A stretch of 64,000 nucleotides of DNA, taken from the NCBI RefSeq assembly GCF_003797825.1, contig NZ_RKME01000013.1, positions 78,073 to 142,072 on the forward strand. Reading direction: 5' to 3'. A model generated the notes under the pieces. The model saw nothing but the letters and a program-made list of their open reading frames with translations, was not told the DNA's origin and made no database searches. Source of the stretch: Gordonia sp. OPL2. GTDB lineage: Bacteria > Actinomycetota > Actinomycetes > Mycobacteriales > Mycobacteriaceae. Shown here piece by piece: positions 1 to 9,202 of the stretch. The position numbers and the translations under genes are program-made. Each line of letters begins with the position of its first letter. Position 1 is the first letter of the stretch.

Positions 1-1682
1 TGCTCGGCTACGCCGACCTGTCGCTGATGGTGAAGTCGGGCGTCCAGTGGGGACTGTTCGGCGGGGCCATCGAGAACCTGGGCACGGCGCGCCACCACGA
101 CCGCTACGTCTCCGACATCATCAACCTCGATCTGCTCGGGTCGTTCGCGATGACCGAGACCGGTCACGGGTCGAACGTCCAGGCCCTCGAGACGACGGCC
201 ACCTACGACCCCGAGACCCGTGAGTTCGTGGTGCACTCGCCGTCGCCGTCGGCGCGCAAGGACTACATCGGCGGCGCGGCCCAGCACGCCCGAGTGGCGG
301 CCGTGTTCGCCCAGCTGATCACCGCGGGACCCGACGAGGAACCGTCGAGTCGCGGCGTGCACTGCTTCGTCGTGCCGATCCGCGACGACGACGGCAACGA
401 CATGCCGGGCGTCACCACCAGCGACTGCGGCTACAAGGGTGGACTCGCCGGCGTCGACAACGGGCGCATCATGTTCGACAACGTGCGGATCCCGGCCGAG
501 AACCTCCTCAACCGATACGCCGACGTCGAGGCCGACGGCACCTACTCGTCACCGATCGAGAACCCGAATCGCCGTTTCTTCACCATGCTCGGCACACTGA
601 TCCGCGGTCGGGTGAGCGTGGCGGCCACCGCGGGTGCCGCCGGACGCAAGGCGCTGACGCTGGCCACCCGATATGGACTGGTGCGCAAGCAGTTCGAGGC
701 GCCGGATGCCGACAACGAGATCACCATCATGGATTACCTGGGTCATCAACGGAAGTTGTTGCCGCTGATCGCGAAGTCGTACGCGATCGCGTGTGCCCAG
801 AACGAGCTGACCGAAGAACTGCACGAGGTGCAGTCGACGTCGCCCGACGACTCCGACGCCGGACGTCAACGCGAATTGGAGAGTGCTGCAGCAGGTCTGA
901 AGGCGTACTCGACCTGGCACGCCTCGCACGCGATCAATGTCAGCCGCGAGGCCTGCGGCGGCGCAGGCTATCTCGACGAGAACCAGATCTCGATCATGCG
1001 CGGCGACATCGACGTCTTCACAACCTTCGAGGGCGACAACACCGTCCTCACACAGCTCGTCGCCAAGGAGTTGCTCTCGGCGTACGCCGAGGACGTCCGC
1101 GGCCTGTCGGCCGGCGGCTGGGTGAAGTTCATCGCCGGCATGGCCCGCGATGTGGTCGTCGAGAAGACCGCGGTGCGCCAGGTCGTGCAGACCTTGCTGG
1201 AGGGCTCCGACGAGGACACCGAGAAGTCGAATCTGACCAACCGCGGCACGCAGCTCCGACTGTTCCGCAATCGCGAGGATCATCTGGTGCGCACCTGCGC
1301 GCAGCGGCTGCGTCGTGCGACCGAGGACGAGAACGACCCGTTCGAGGTGTTCAACAACGCGCAGGATCATCTGCTGAAGGTCGGGCATGCGCGCACCGAG
1401 CGCATCGTGCTCGAGGCGTTCGTGCAGGCGATCAACGACTGCGACTCACGGTCGGCGGCCGAACTGCTGGGCAAGGTGTGCGATCTGTTCGTCTACTCGG
1501 CACTCGAGGACGACCTCTCGTGGTTCCTCATGCATCGACAGGTGTCGGTGGAGCGGGCGAAGGCGATCCGTCGCGGCGTCAACGAGCTGTGCCTGGAGCT
1601 CCGGCCGCACATCTCCAGTCTCGTCGACGCCTTCGGCATCCCGGAGGAGCTGCTCGCGGCGCCGATGATCCAGAACGGGTGA
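1..1682 (+). CDS. Acyl-CoA oxidase/dehydrogenase-like flavoprotein, 5' truncated
   Basis: The reading frame is already open at the left edge, so the N-terminus lies outside the window. The visible part has the middle beta domain of the acyl-CoA dehydrogenase superfamily (MTETGHGSNVQ, then KDYIGGAAQHA, where ordinary acyl-CoA dehydrogenases have T-E-x-x-x-G-S), followed by the helical FAD-binding C-terminal domain (EACGGAGYLDENQI, then a TFEGDNTVL motif). The long C-terminal extension after that motif and the G-H-G-S-N signature are typical of acyl-CoA oxidases and the related large FadE proteins. It probably carries out the first oxidation step of fatty-acid beta-oxidation in the cytosol, using FAD. 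It converges on the DUF3093 gene. Substrate length and whether oxygen or ETF is the acceptor cannot be read from the sequence. Confidence 0.85.
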   Translation, partial: LGYADLSLMVKSGVQWGLFGGAIENLGTARHHDRYVSDIINLDLLGSFAMTETGHGSNVQALETTATYDPETREFVVHSPSPSARKDYIGGAAQHARVAAVFAQLITAGPDEEPSSRGVHCFVVPIRDDDGNDMPGVTTSDCGYKGGLAGVDNGRIMFDNVRIPAENLLNRYADVEADGTYSSPIENPNRRFFTMLGTLIRGRVSVAATAGAAGRKALTLATRYGLVRKQFEAPDADNEITIMDYLGHQRKLLPLIAKSYAIACAQNELTEELHEVQSTSPDDSDAGRQRELESAAAGLKAYSTWHASHAINVSREACGGAGYLDENQISIMRGDIDVFTTFEGDNTVLTQLVAKELLSAYAEDVRGLSAGGWVKFIAGMARDVVVEKTAVRQVVQTLLEGSDEDTEKSNLTNRGTQLRLFRNREDHLVRTCAQRLRRATEDENDPFEVFNNAQDHLLKVGHARTERIVLEAFVQAINDCDSRSAAELLGKVCDLFVYSALEDDLSWFLMHRQVSVERAKAIRRGVNELCLELRPHISSLVDAFGIPEELLAAPMIQNG

Positions 1683-1762
1683 GCGGGGGCCGCGGTCCGC
1701 GCTGAGCGCTGCGCGCGACCTCGCCGCGCCATCCACGTGCGGAGCTGTCATCCACCCGGGGA

Positions 1763-1779
1763 ACAACCACCGTGGTTGT
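1763..1779. terminator. Short bidirectional hairpin between convergent genes
   Basis: ACAACCACCGTGGTTGT is an 8-bp perfect inverted repeat with a one-base centre. It touches the stop codon of the leftward DUF3093 gene and lies about 80 bases past the stop of the rightward acyl-CoA oxidase gene. Position and symmetry suit termination for both strands. There is no T-tract, so this is an inference from structure. Confidence 0.4.
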
Positions 1780-2504
1780 CAGTCCCCCGTGTGGTTGCGA
1801 CCGCGCGGCGGCAGACCCATCCGCACGGCCTGGTGCGCCTCGGACAGCTCGGTGCGGAACCGTTCGACGTCGCGTGCCCATGCCTGGGCGAGCGCGCCGT
1901 CGGCGAGCTCGACGCCGATCCCCTTGCGCCGACGCGGGACAGCGGGGAGTTCGCCGAGGGCACGGGCGCTCTCCCACGTCTGCGGTTCGGGCCCGTTGTT
2001 GGCCGGGAGGATCTTCGTGATGTCCGACAACGGGATCGTGCGCGTGCCTTGGCTGAGCGTGGTCTCGGTGAGGCGGACGCTCACGTGGGTACGCGCGGCG
2101 TACACCTGGACGAGCGAGAAGCCGATCAGGATGACCGCGAAGATGATGAGCACGGGCCAGTGCACCTGGCCCGGTCCGGCGATCTCCATCGCGAGGACCG
2201 CTCCGATCAGCACCGGGCCGATCGCGACCACCCACCAGCTGCCACCGGGCTCGTAGAAGAGCAGCTCGCCGTCGTCGATCGGTTCGGACGGCGTGTCGTC
2301 GTCCGAGTCCGGGTCCGCGGCGGGCTCGTCGGTTGCGGACTCATCGTCGGCGGAGGTGTCGTCGGCGGAGGTGTCGCCGGGAGTAGCCGTGTCACCGCCG
2401 GCGTCGGCCGTCTCGTCTGCAACGCCTGACGGGTCGTCGGGCAGAGCGTTGTCACCGTCGCCGTCGTCGGTGTCTCTCGATTCGTTCACCTCTGCCCGGC
2501 TCAC
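1779..2504 (-). CDS. DUF3093-like membrane protein with acidic N-terminus
   Basis: About 241 residues. The first 70 or so are acidic and low-complexity, with a repeated TSADD motif. Two adjacent hydrophobic helices follow (around GSWWVVAIGPVLIGAVL and HWPVLIIFAVILIGFSLV), then a basic, soluble C-terminal domain. This arrangement matches the DUF3093 family, small membrane proteins of unknown function in Actinobacteria. I chose the GTG at 2504 because it overlaps the stop codon of the upstream gene as GTGA; a second GTG at 2489 is possible. It is the last gene of a three-gene leftward unit of membrane proteins. No function can be assigned. Confidence 0.75.
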   Translation of the reverse strand: MSRAEVNESRDTDDGDGDNALPDDPSGVADETADAGGDTATPGDTSADDTSADDESATDEPAADPDSDDDTPSEPIDDGELLFYEPGGSWWVVAIGPVLIGAVLAMEIAGPGQVHWPVLIIFAVILIGFSLVQVYAARTHVSVRLTETTLSQGTRTIPLSDITKILPANNGPEPQTWESARALGELPAVPRRRKGIGVELADGALAQAWARDVERFRTELSEAHQAVRMGLPPRGRNHTGD

Positions 2505-2917
2505 TTCTTCTTGCTGGGCTTCTTCGGCGCGTCCGGTGCGTACCAGGTGTCGGCTTCGGGACGGTAGGCCATCATCGAGCCGAACAGTCCGACGATCGCC
2601 GCCAGCAAGGCGAAGGCAAGGACCGGCAGGCCGAAGCTGACCACGAGAAGCAGGATGACCATCACGAGCGTCAGGGCGGCGAGGGACGAGCGCCACCGGA
2701 CATCACCGACGAAGGCCTTGCTGCCGAGCAGGATGTACGCGACGCCGATGATGCCGACGATCACGCCGATGCCGATGGGCAGCAACGTCGGACCCGAACT
2801 GACGATCCCGATCACGATGAACAGGACGCCCAGCGCGGCGAGCAATCCGCCGGAGACCGTCCAGCATCGGTAGGCCCAGACGACCTGCTTGGGTCGCTGG
2901 GCTGGATCAGGACTCAC
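2501..2917 (-). CDS. Small four-helix membrane protein
   Basis: About 138 residues from the GTG at 2917. Four hydrophobic segments fill most of the protein, at roughly residues 18-40, 45-63, 76-95 and 97-118, and it ends in a lysine-rich tail (KKPSKKK). Frames further upstream are low-complexity and overlap the preceding gene, so the internal GTG is preferred: it sits inside the last codons of the gene at 2907-3632 (11-base overlap), which suggests translational coupling. Its stop overlaps the start of the DUF3093-like gene. I do not recognise the family. The unit of three membrane proteins lies directly downstream of hemB. Confidence 0.7.
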   Translation of the reverse strand: MSPDPAQRPKQVVWAYRCWTVSGGLLAALGVLFIVIGIVSSGPTLLPIGIGVIVGIIGVAYILLGSKAFVGDVRWRSSLAALTLVMVILLLVVSFGLPVLAFALLAAIVGLFGSMMAYRPEADTWYAPDAPKKPSKKK

Positions 2918-3632
2918 CACGGTTGTCGTTTCCTTCGTTCGACGGCGGTCGGTCGCCGGATGACTGGGCAGGGTTGTGCGGGTGCGGATGGTGCGGGTGT
3001 TGGCTGTGCTGAGGAGGATTGTGCTGTCCGCCACCATACGTCCACGGTGGTGTCTGACCCTGCTGATGGCCCGGGCCTCCGGGCCACGACGACGCTCCCG
3101 GGCCGCCGCCGGACGGGTACTGCGGCCGACGACGATGAGCGGTCATGTCGCGGCAGTACTGCTCGGACTCGCGCCTGAGCAGCAGCACCGAACCGCCAAG
3201 GGCGGCGACACCGCTGATGATCATCGGGATCATGACCCATTGCGGCTCGATGTCGCCGAATAGGGTGAAGACCACGTTGACCGTGATGAACACCCCCATC
3301 GCGGCGACGACGATCCGCGCCCAGTTGTAACCCGAGCGCGTCATCAGGACGAGAAACGTCGACACCGCGGTCAGTGCGACCCCAAAGATGGCGAGCACGA
3401 CGATGAGGGTGCCGCTCGAGTTGAGCATCTCGACCTGCTCGGCCGGGGTGTCCGCGGGGAGAGTGCGGATCTGCCGATCCCAGGCGTCACGGAGCCACGG
3501 GTACTGGCCGATGTAGGCGACGAGCTGACCGAGGATCACCACCGCCCACAGTTCGGTCGCGATGGAGATGGCGTCGGGCCGCTCGGGGCGCGTGCCCGGG
3601 TCCGTCGGCGCCGGATGGATCGGTGCGGTCAT
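2907..3632 (-). CDS. Four-helix membrane protein with Gly/Pro/His-rich C-terminal tail
   Basis: 241 residues. The N-terminal part is proline-rich, followed by four predicted membrane helices (starting near ELWAVVILGQLVAYIG, GTLIVVLAIFGVALTAV, WARIVVAAMGVFITV and WVMIPMIISGVAALGG). The last 75 residues are hydrophilic and rich in Gly, Pro, Gln and His, with a striking HPHHPHPHN run. Such tails occur on actinobacterial envelope proteins; the histidines could bind metal, but that is speculation. It starts the three-gene unit 2917/2504 and ends 11 bases inside the next gene. Its promoter presumably lies between it and hemB, where a perfect palindrome is found. Family and function are not recognised. 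Confidence 0.75.
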   Translation of the reverse strand: MTAPIHPAPTDPGTRPERPDAISIATELWAVVILGQLVAYIGQYPWLRDAWDRQIRTLPADTPAEQVEMLNSSGTLIVVLAIFGVALTAVSTFLVLMTRSGYNWARIVVAAMGVFITVNVVFTLFGDIEPQWVMIPMIISGVAALGGSVLLLRRESEQYCRDMTAHRRRPQYPSGGGPGASSWPGGPGHQQGQTPPWTYGGGQHNPPQHSQHPHHPHPHNPAQSSGDRPPSNEGNDNRGES

Positions 3633-3722
3633 GGGTCCCAGGGTAGTGAATGGGGTTCCGACGGTGTCCGGCGCTCGGCCAGCGGAGGTCGGCCCGCATC
3701 ATGGTCACCAGAGAGAGGAGTC

Positions 3723-3739
3723 GAGTGGATTATCCACTC
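3723..3739. promoter_or_regulatory. Perfect 17-base palindrome upstream of the membrane-protein unit
   Basis: GAGTGGATTATCCACTC is an inverted repeat of 8-bp arms around one base. It lies between the hemB stop and the start of the gene at 3632, about 90 bases upstream of that start. It could be an operator for the three-gene unit or a weak hairpin after hemB. The binding protein is unknown. Confidence 0.35.
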
Positions 3740-3770
3740 ATCGGGGCGCTGTGGTGACTCTCATGTCGCC

Positions 3771-3866
3771 CGTGCAGGCCCACGCCGATTGGCCGGCCAC
3801 GTTGGTCGTCCACCGACACACCGTGCAGGCCTATGCCAACCGGCCGGCCACCTCGGTCGCCCAATA
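3771..3866. repeat. Imperfect tandem duplication of the 3' end of hemB
   Basis: Two copies with a 51-bp period. The copy starting at 3822 overlaps the last codons of hemB and its stop; the copy at 3771 lies just downstream and matches at about 30 of the first 38 positions, both beginning CGTGCAGGCC and sharing GGCCGGCCAC. The outer copy therefore resembles a diverged remnant of the coding sequence for the hemB C-terminal residues. Confidence 0.6.
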
Positions 3867-4808
3867 CGTGAGGATGATCGATGCGCCCGCGCGTTTGATC
3901 GAGGTGAGCGACTCCAGGATGGCGGCGTCGCGATCGATCCAGCCGCGTTCGGCGGCCGCGGTGATCATCGAGTACTCCCCGCTGATCTGATAGGCGGCGA
4001 CCGGGACGTCGGCGATCTCGGCGGCGTCGCGAACGATGTCGAGGTAGCTCATCGCCGGCTTGACCATGACGAGGTCGGCGCCTTCCTCGAGGTCGAGGCG
4101 GATCTCGCGCAGGGCCTCGATCCGGTTGGCGGCGTCCTGCTGGTACGTGCGCCGATCTCCCTGCAACGACGAGCCGACGGCCTCCCGGAACGGCCCGTAG
4201 AACGCCGAGGCGTACTTGGCGGCGTAGGCGAGGATCCCGGTGTCGGTGAGTCCCTGGTCGTCGAGTCCGGCGCGGATCGCGGCGACCTGGCCGTCCATCA
4301 TCCCGCTGGGTCCGAGCAGGTGCGCGCCGGCCTGCGCCTGGGCGATCGACATCGAGACGTACCGGTCGAGGGTGGCGTCGTTGTCGATCCGTCCGCGCTC
4401 GTCGAGAACACCGCAGTGACCGTGATCGGTGAACTCGTCGAGGCACGTGTCGGCCATCAGGACGGTGCTGTCGCCGAGGTCGTCGGCCAGTGATCGCAGC
4501 GCACGGTTGAGGATGCCGTCGTCGGCGTCCGCGCCAGACCCGGTCGCATCCTTGTCGGCCGTGGCCGGCACACCGAACAGCATCAGTCCACCAACGCCCG
4601 CGCGGACGGCGTCGTCGGCGGCCTTGCGCAGCGAGTCGAGGGTGTGCTGGACGACGCCGGGCATCGACGAGATGTCCCGCGGTGCGTCGATGCCGTCGGC
4701 GACGAACATCGGCAGAACCAGGTCGGACGGTGCGAGGTTCGTCTCGGCGACGAGACGTCGCATCGCCGGGGTGGTGCGTAGTCGGCGGGGACGGATCGTT
4801 GGTGCCAT
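3831..4808 (-). CDS. hemB: Delta-aminolevulinic acid dehydratase (porphobilinogen synthase)
   Basis: 325 residues, the usual length. It condenses two 5-aminolevulinate molecules to porphobilinogen in the cytosol. The two active-site lysines are visible: Lys198 in [13 protein letters not shown] and Lys250 in [11 protein letters not shown], the second forming the Schiff base. The metal-binding stretch reads [14 protein letters not shown] (residues 121-133): the first and third zinc cysteines of the classical zinc enzymes are kept (122 and 132), but the middle cysteine is Asp124. It is the last of the heme genes in the leftward series hemA-hemC-hemD-hemB; the 195 bases between hemD and hemB carry a repeat, so hemB may have its own promoter. 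Identity is certain from the active-site motifs. Confidence 0.97.
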   Translation of the reverse strand: MAPTIRPRRLRTTPAMRRLVAETNLAPSDLVLPMFVADGIDAPRDISSMPGVVQHTLDSLRKAADDAVRAGVGGLMLFGVPATADKDATGSGADADDGILNRALRSLADDLGDSTVLMADTCLDEFTDHGHCGVLDERGRIDNDATLDRYVSMSIAQAQAGAHLLGPSGMMDGQVAAIRAGLDDQGLTDTGILAYAAKYASAFYGPFREAVGSSLQGDRRTYQQDAANRIEALREIRLDLEEGADLVMVKPAMSYLDIVRDAAEIADVPVAAYQISGEYSMITAAAERGWIDRDAAILESLTSIKRAGASIILTYWATEVAGRLA

Positions 4809-4835
4809 GTGCGCTTCCTCCTCGTGTGGCCCTTC

Positions 4836-4905
4836 GTGACGCTCGGCTAGCGCCTCGCTCCTCAGGGACCGGGTGACGCTCGCGAGCTCGCTCCTCCGGG
4901 ACCGG
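4836..4905. repeat. Two tandem copies of a GTGACGCTCG-type repeat upstream of hemB
   Basis: A unit of about 35 bases beginning GTGACGCTCG and ending in a GGGACCGG-type sequence occurs at 4836-4872 and again, slightly shorter and diverged, at 4873-4905. Both contain CTCGCTCCTC. The same kind of unit (CGCTCGCC...CTCAGGGA) recurs at 12901-12968, so it belongs to a dispersed intergenic repeat family. Confidence 0.55.
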
Positions 4906-5003
4906 GGGTTCGGCCGGCATCACCATCACCGCTGAGGGGTCGTCGACCGGATAATCCAGCCGACGACTGCCCAACGGTGACGCTCATGTCGGCGACCCGC
5001 CAC

Positions 5004-6692
5004 TCAGGAGCGCGAACGACGCGACTTCTTACGCGGCGGGGGCAGGGCGCCCTCGGCGCGCAGACGTGCGGCGTGCTCGGCGAGCGCGTCGACCAGTTCG
5101 GTCACCGACGCGTTCTCCGGCTGCACGTCCACCCGCAGACCGAATTCCGTTGCGGTCTCGGCGGTCTTCGGACCGATGCACGCAACGATGGTGCGCGCGT
5201 GCGGCTTTCCGGCGATTCCGACGAGATTGCGAACCGTCGAGCTGGAGGTGAAGCAGACCGCGTCGAAGCCGCCGGTCTTGATCATCTCGCGCGTCTCGGC
5301 GGGCGGCGGTGCGGCACGGACGGTGCGGTAGGCGGTGACGTCGTCGATCTCCCAACCGCGTTCGCGCAACCCCTCGGACAGGGTCTCGGTGGCGATGTCG
5401 GCGCGCGGCAACAGGATTCGGTTGACCGGGTCGAACACGTCGTCGTACGGCGGGAAGTCGTCGAGGAGTCCGAGCGAACTCTGCTCCCCCGACGGCACGA
5501 GCTCCGGCTGGATACCGAAGGTGCGCACCTTCTCCGCTGTGGCCTCGCCGACGCAGGCGATCTTCACGCCCGAGAACGCGCGGGCGTCGAGGCCGAACTC
5601 GGCGAACTTCTCCCACACGGCACGTACCGCGTTGGTCGAGGTGAACACCACCCACTGGTAGCGACCATCGACCAAACCCTTGACGGCCCTTTCCATCTGG
5701 GCAGGGCTGCGCGGGGGTTCAACGGCGATCGTCGGCACCTCCTTGGGGATCGCACCGTGCGACCGGAGCCGGTCGCTCATGTCGCCGGCCTGATCCTTGG
5801 TGCGCGGCACCAGCACGGTCCAGCCGTAGAGTGCGCGCGACTCCCACCAGGAGAGCTTGCCGCGATGTCCGACGACCTTGCCGATGGTCAGGATCAGCGG
5901 TCCGACGAGCGCGTTGCCCTGCTCGTTGAGCGTCGCGAGGGTGGCCTCGATGGTGCGCTGGGCGCAGGTGGTGCCGTTGACCGTGATCGCGACCGGCGTC
6001 TGCGCTGCCATCCCGTGTTCGGTCAGAGCGCTGGCGGTCTCGGCGAGGTGTCCGGCGGTGGCGTGCAGCACCAGGGGGCCCGGTGCGGCGGCCAGCGCGG
6101 CCCAGTCGACGCCCTCGGCGCGCACATCTGCCTCGGTGTGGGTGGAACCGAGGGGCATGCCGGCGTAGCTCGGCACGACGGAGGCCGACGGCAGTCCGGG
6201 CAGGACCTCGAACTGGACCGACGACCGTGCGACGGCGTTGACCTCGGCGAGAACCGAGTCGGTGGTGAGGGGGTCACCGGAGACGACGCGGACGACGTCG
6301 TCGCCGGCCCTCGCCGCGGCGACGAGGGTCTTGGCGACCTCGGCCGGATCGCCGAGAGCCGGGTGCACCACCGAGGCCTCGTGCTCCTCGTCGGTGTCGC
6401 CGACGGGCTGCGTCGGCTCGGCGGGATCGGCAGAGTCGGCGCCGGCAGCGGCCTGGGCGGCCTCTTTCGCGGCGGTCTTGGTGTTCTTCGACGACCGCGA
6501 CGTCTCCTCGTCATCGACGATGTGGGCGGAGCCGATCATGGCCACCACACCGGCGGGGACGTCAGGATCGATGTAGGCGGTCGTCGCCTTCTCGATCACA
6601 TTGCGGGCGCGCACGGTCAGCAGTTCGGGGTCGCCTGGTCCCGACCCGACGAACATGATCCGCCCCGGATTGACCTTTTTCGTACGGCTCAT
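5004..6692 (-). CDS. hemD: Uroporphyrinogen-III synthase fused to a tetrapyrrole methylase-like domain
   Basis: 562 residues. Residues 1-250 resemble uroporphyrinogen-III C-methyltransferase (GRIMFVGSGPGDPELLTVRA at the start, RVVSGDPLTTDS in the middle). Residues about 285-545 are the HemD cyclase, which turns hydroxymethylbilane into uroporphyrinogen III (VVFTSTNAVRAVWEK, KIACVGEATAEKVR, FTSSSTVRNLVG, ACIGPKTAETA). The methylase part carries a 45-50-residue Ala/Glu/Asp-rich insertion (about 62-112) with no clear domain, and it ends in a basic KKSRRSRS tail. Mycobacteria have the same fused product (Rv0511). Whether the methylase half is active is unclear; the HemD half is confident. It lies between hemC and hemB in the heme operon. 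Confidence 0.93.
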   Translation of the reverse strand: MSRTKKVNPGRIMFVGSGPGDPELLTVRARNVIEKATTAYIDPDVPAGVVAMIGSAHIVDDEETSRSSKNTKTAAKEAAQAAAGADSADPAEPTQPVGDTDEEHEASVVHPALGDPAEVAKTLVAAARAGDDVVRVVSGDPLTTDSVLAEVNAVARSSVQFEVLPGLPSASVVPSYAGMPLGSTHTEADVRAEGVDWAALAAAPGPLVLHATAGHLAETASALTEHGMAAQTPVAITVNGTTCAQRTIEATLATLNEQGNALVGPLILTIGKVVGHRGKLSWWESRALYGWTVLVPRTKDQAGDMSDRLRSHGAIPKEVPTIAVEPPRSPAQMERAVKGLVDGRYQWVVFTSTNAVRAVWEKFAEFGLDARAFSGVKIACVGEATAEKVRTFGIQPELVPSGEQSSLGLLDDFPPYDDVFDPVNRILLPRADIATETLSEGLRERGWEIDDVTAYRTVRAAPPPAETREMIKTGGFDAVCFTSSSTVRNLVGIAGKPHARTIVACIGPKTAETATEFGLRVDVQPENASVTELVDALAEHAARLRAEGALPPPRKKSRRSRS

Positions 6693-6806
6693 GAGTTCGC
6701 ACTCTCCTGCCCCTGTCGGAGCTGCAGTTCCTTCTGCTACCGGAGTTGCGAGACGGTGAGTGACCCCGAGGTCGCGACCCGCTCACCTCGGGCGCACAGG
6801 GCGCCG

Positions 6807-7766
6807 CTAGGCTTGCGAACCGCGGCCGACGAGCTCGGCCGCTCCCAGCTCCAGCAGTTCGGCGGCGAGATCCTTGCCGAGCTGGGCTGCGCGATCCACG
6901 GGACCCACCACCGAGGCCCGGATCACGTCCGATCCGTCCTCGGCCGCCACCGCCGCGCGAAGCGACAGTTCGGCGAAGATGCGCCCGTCGTCGTCGATTG
7001 ACTCGACCACCTCGGCAATCGCCCCGATCGGTGCGGTACACCCGGCCTCCAGGGCCGCGAGCACCGCGCGCTCGGCATCGATCGCCGCACGTGTGGACGC
7101 GTCGTCCAACTCGGCGAGTATTCTCACCAGTTCGGCATCGTCGGAGCGGCACTCCACGGCCAAGGCGCCCTGTGCCGGTGCCGGTAACAGCACCACCGGG
7201 TCGAAGGCCTCGGTGACCTCATCGGCTCTGCCGATCCGTACCAGACCTGCCCGGGCGACCACGACTGCGTCGAGTTCACCGCCGGCGACTTTGCCCAACC
7301 GAGAGTCAAGGTTGCCTCGTAGGGGGCGGATTTCCAAACCGAGACCCAATGCTCTAAGCTGTGCCGCCCGTCGCGGGGCGGAGGTGCCGACAGAGGATCC
7401 GGGCGGGAGCTCGCCGAGGACCATTCCATCCCTGCTGACCAGGGCATCTCTCGGATCCTCGCGCGGTGGGATGGCGGGTATGACCAGGCCGGGTTCGGGC
7501 GCTGTCGGCAGATCCTTGTAGGAGTGGATCGCGACGTCGACCTCGTGGTTCTGCAGCGCGGTGCGGATGGCGGTGGTGAACACGCCGACACCGATCTCGG
7601 CCACGGGAGCCTGCGAGGCGTCGCCGGCGGTCTTGATGATGACGAGCTCGGCGGGATGACCCGCGGCGGCGAGTGCATCGGCGACCGTCTGCGCCTGGGT
7701 ACGGGCCAGCAACGAACCCCGGGTGCCGATGCGGATTGCGCCGGTGCCGGGGGTGAAGGGGCTCAC
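6807..7766 (-). CDS. hemC: Porphobilinogen deaminase (hydroxymethylbilane synthase)
   Basis: 319 residues. It polymerises four porphobilinogens into hydroxymethylbilane. Visible are the N-terminal [22 protein letters not shown] (residues 81-88), [12 protein letters not shown] and RGNLDSRL for substrate binding, and Cys243 in [10 protein letters not shown], which holds the dipyrromethane cofactor. The GTG at 7766 is chosen because it overlaps the hemA stop as GTGA and gives the standard N-terminus; the frame stays open far upstream, antisense to nothing but within hemA's other frame, and is not coding. The 114-base gap to hemD contains no gene. Confidence 0.96.
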   Translation of the reverse strand: MSPFTPGTGAIRIGTRGSLLARTQAQTVADALAAAGHPAELVIIKTAGDASQAPVAEIGVGVFTTAIRTALQNHEVDVAIHSYKDLPTAPEPGLVIPAIPPREDPRDALVSRDGMVLGELPPGSSVGTSAPRRAAQLRALGLGLEIRPLRGNLDSRLGKVAGGELDAVVVARAGLVRIGRADEVTEAFDPVVLLPAPAQGALAVECRSDDAELVRILAELDDASTRAAIDAERAVLAALEAGCTAPIGAIAEVVESIDDDGRIFAELSLRAAVAAEDGSDVIRASVVGPVDRAAQLGKDLAAELLELGAAELVGRGSQA

Positions 7767-9202
7767 TTCTCGGTCCGGCCGGCGCCGGGAGCGAAGCGAG
7801 CGGGCCGACTGTTCTCCGCGCCGGGAGCGAAGCGAGCGGGCCGACTGTTCTCCGCGCCGGGAGCGAAGCCGGGAGCTTCGGGTGCGGAGACCGCCTCGGC
7901 GGCGCCGGGCTTGAGTTCGAACAGTTCGCGCAGTGCCTCGGCGTAGTGATCGCCGTTGGGGGTCGAGGCGAGTTGCTTGACCCGCACGGTCGGCGCGTGC
8001 AGGAGTTTGTCGACGACGCGTCGGACGGTCTTGGCGACCTCGTCGCGCTGGGGATCGTCGAGGCCGGGCAGGCGTGCGTCGAGACGCAGGATCTCCGCCT
8101 CGACGACGTCGGCGGCACGTTGCCGCAGCGCGGCGACCGTCGGGGTGACCTCCGCCTGACGCTGATGGGTCAGGTAGTCGGCGAGCTCGGTCGCGACGAT
8201 GGATCGTGCTGCGCTGGTATCGTTTTCGGCTGCCTGAGTCTCCGAGTCGCCGCGCAGGCCCTCGATGTCGACGACGTGCACTCCGGGAAGTCTCCCGGCT
8301 GCCGGATCGACGTTGCGGGGCAGGCCGAGGTCGCAGATCACCAGCGGGCGGGTGCGATCGCGGGCGGCGAGCGCGGAGTGCACTTCGCCGACGCTCACGA
8401 CGGCTCCGACCGATCCGGTGCACGCGACGACGACGTCGGCGGCCGCCATGGCGTCGGGGAGGTGTTCGAGGCCGACGCCGCGGACGGCCATCCCGTGGTT
8501 GGCGGCGACGTTGCCGGCGAGGTGCTCGGCATTGGCGACGGTGCGGTTGACGACGACGAGTTCGCGCACACCCTCGCGGGCGAGCTGAGCGCAGGCGAGT
8601 CCACCCATGGCCCCCGCGCCGACGACGACCGCCGAGCGCAGTGTGGGCTCCTCCGCGCCGACGACACCGCCCAACACGGATTGCGCGCGATGCAGCGCGA
8701 CGGAGACGACCGATGCGCCCGCCCGGTCGATACCGGTCTCGGTGTGCACGCGCTTGCCCACGCGCAGTGCCTGCTGGGCGAGTTCGTGCAGCACGCGGCC
8801 TGCGGACTGGTTGGCGTCGGCGTTGAGGTAGGCGTTGCGGATCTGACCGAGGATCTGCTGCTCGCCGACGACGAGCGAGTCGAGCCCGGCGGCGACGGTG
8901 AAGAGGTGTTCGACGGCGGCCTCGGAGTAGCGCACGTAGGCGTGGCGGGTCATCTCGTTGACGGTCATCCCCGAGTGCTCGCCCAGGACGGAACCGACGG
9001 CCTCGAGGGCGGGGTGGAACGCGTCGACGACGGCGTAGATCTCGACGCGGTTGCACGTCGAGACGAGCATCGCCTCGGAGATCGCTCGCGACGAGAGCAA
9101 CTCGTCGACGATCTTGGGCCGATCGTGGTCGGAGACCGCAAGCCGTTCCAGCACCTCGACCGGTGCACTGCGGTGCGAGACCCCGAACAACAAAACACTC
9201 AC
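7763..9202 (-). CDS. hemA: Glutamyl-tRNA reductase with repeat-bearing C-terminal tail
   Basis: 479 residues from a GTG. It reduces Glu-tRNA to glutamate-1-semialdehyde, the committed step of tetrapyrrole synthesis. The catalytic cysteine is Cys50 in [10 protein letters not shown]; the [13 protein letters not shown] segment and the NADPH-binding [13 protein letters not shown] follow, then the dimerisation helices. The start overlaps the rex stop (GTGA), so rex and hemA are probably translated together. The last 37 residues are unusual: [12 protein letters not shown] occurs twice in tandem followed by [10 protein letters not shown], encoded by a 36-bp DNA repeat of the dispersed type. The core enzyme ends before this, near [14 protein letters not shown], so the tail is probably dispensable. 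Confidence 0.97.
   Translation of the reverse strand: MSVLLFGVSHRSAPVEVLERLAVSDHDRPKIVDELLSSRAISEAMLVSTCNRVEIYAVVDAFHPALEAVGSVLGEHSGMTVNEMTRHAYVRYSEAAVEHLFTVAAGLDSLVVGEQQILGQIRNAYLNADANQSAGRVLHELAQQALRVGKRVHTETGIDRAGASVVSVALHRAQSVLGGVVGAEEPTLRSAVVVGAGAMGGLACAQLAREGVRELVVVNRTVANAEHLAGNVAANHGMAVRGVGLEHLPDAMAAADVVVACTGSVGAVVSVGEVHSALAARDRTRPLVICDLGLPRNVDPAAGRLPGVHVVDIEGLRGDSETQAAENDTSAARSIVATELADYLTHQRQAEVTPTVAALRQRAADVVEAEILRLDARLPGLDDPQRDEVAKTVRRVVDKLLHAPTVRVKQLASTPNGDHYAEALRELFELKPGAAEAVSAPEAPGFAPGAENSRPARFAPGAENSRPARFAPGAGRTEK
7782..7869. repeat. 36-bp tandem repeat inside the hemA coding sequence
   Basis: Two identical 36-bp units (7782-7817 and 7818-7853) and a 16-base partial third. Each begins GCGCCGGGAGCGAAGCGAGC. 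Because 36 is a multiple of three, the frame is kept and each unit encodes a 12-residue [12 protein letters not shown]. The GAGCGAAGCGAGC core resembles intergenic repeats elsewhere in the window. Confidence 0.85.

Noticed and set aside
4977..7001. Long rightward open frame antisense to hemD
   Set aside because: It lies opposite a clear hemD gene with conserved motifs. Long antisense frames are expected at this GC content, and its product is an Arg/Gly-rich sequence without any domain.
6807..9056. Long hemC frame reading through hemA
   Set aside because: The N-terminal 430 codons are an Arg-rich alternative frame of hemA; the GTG at 7766 overlaps the hemA stop and gives the standard HemC N-terminus.
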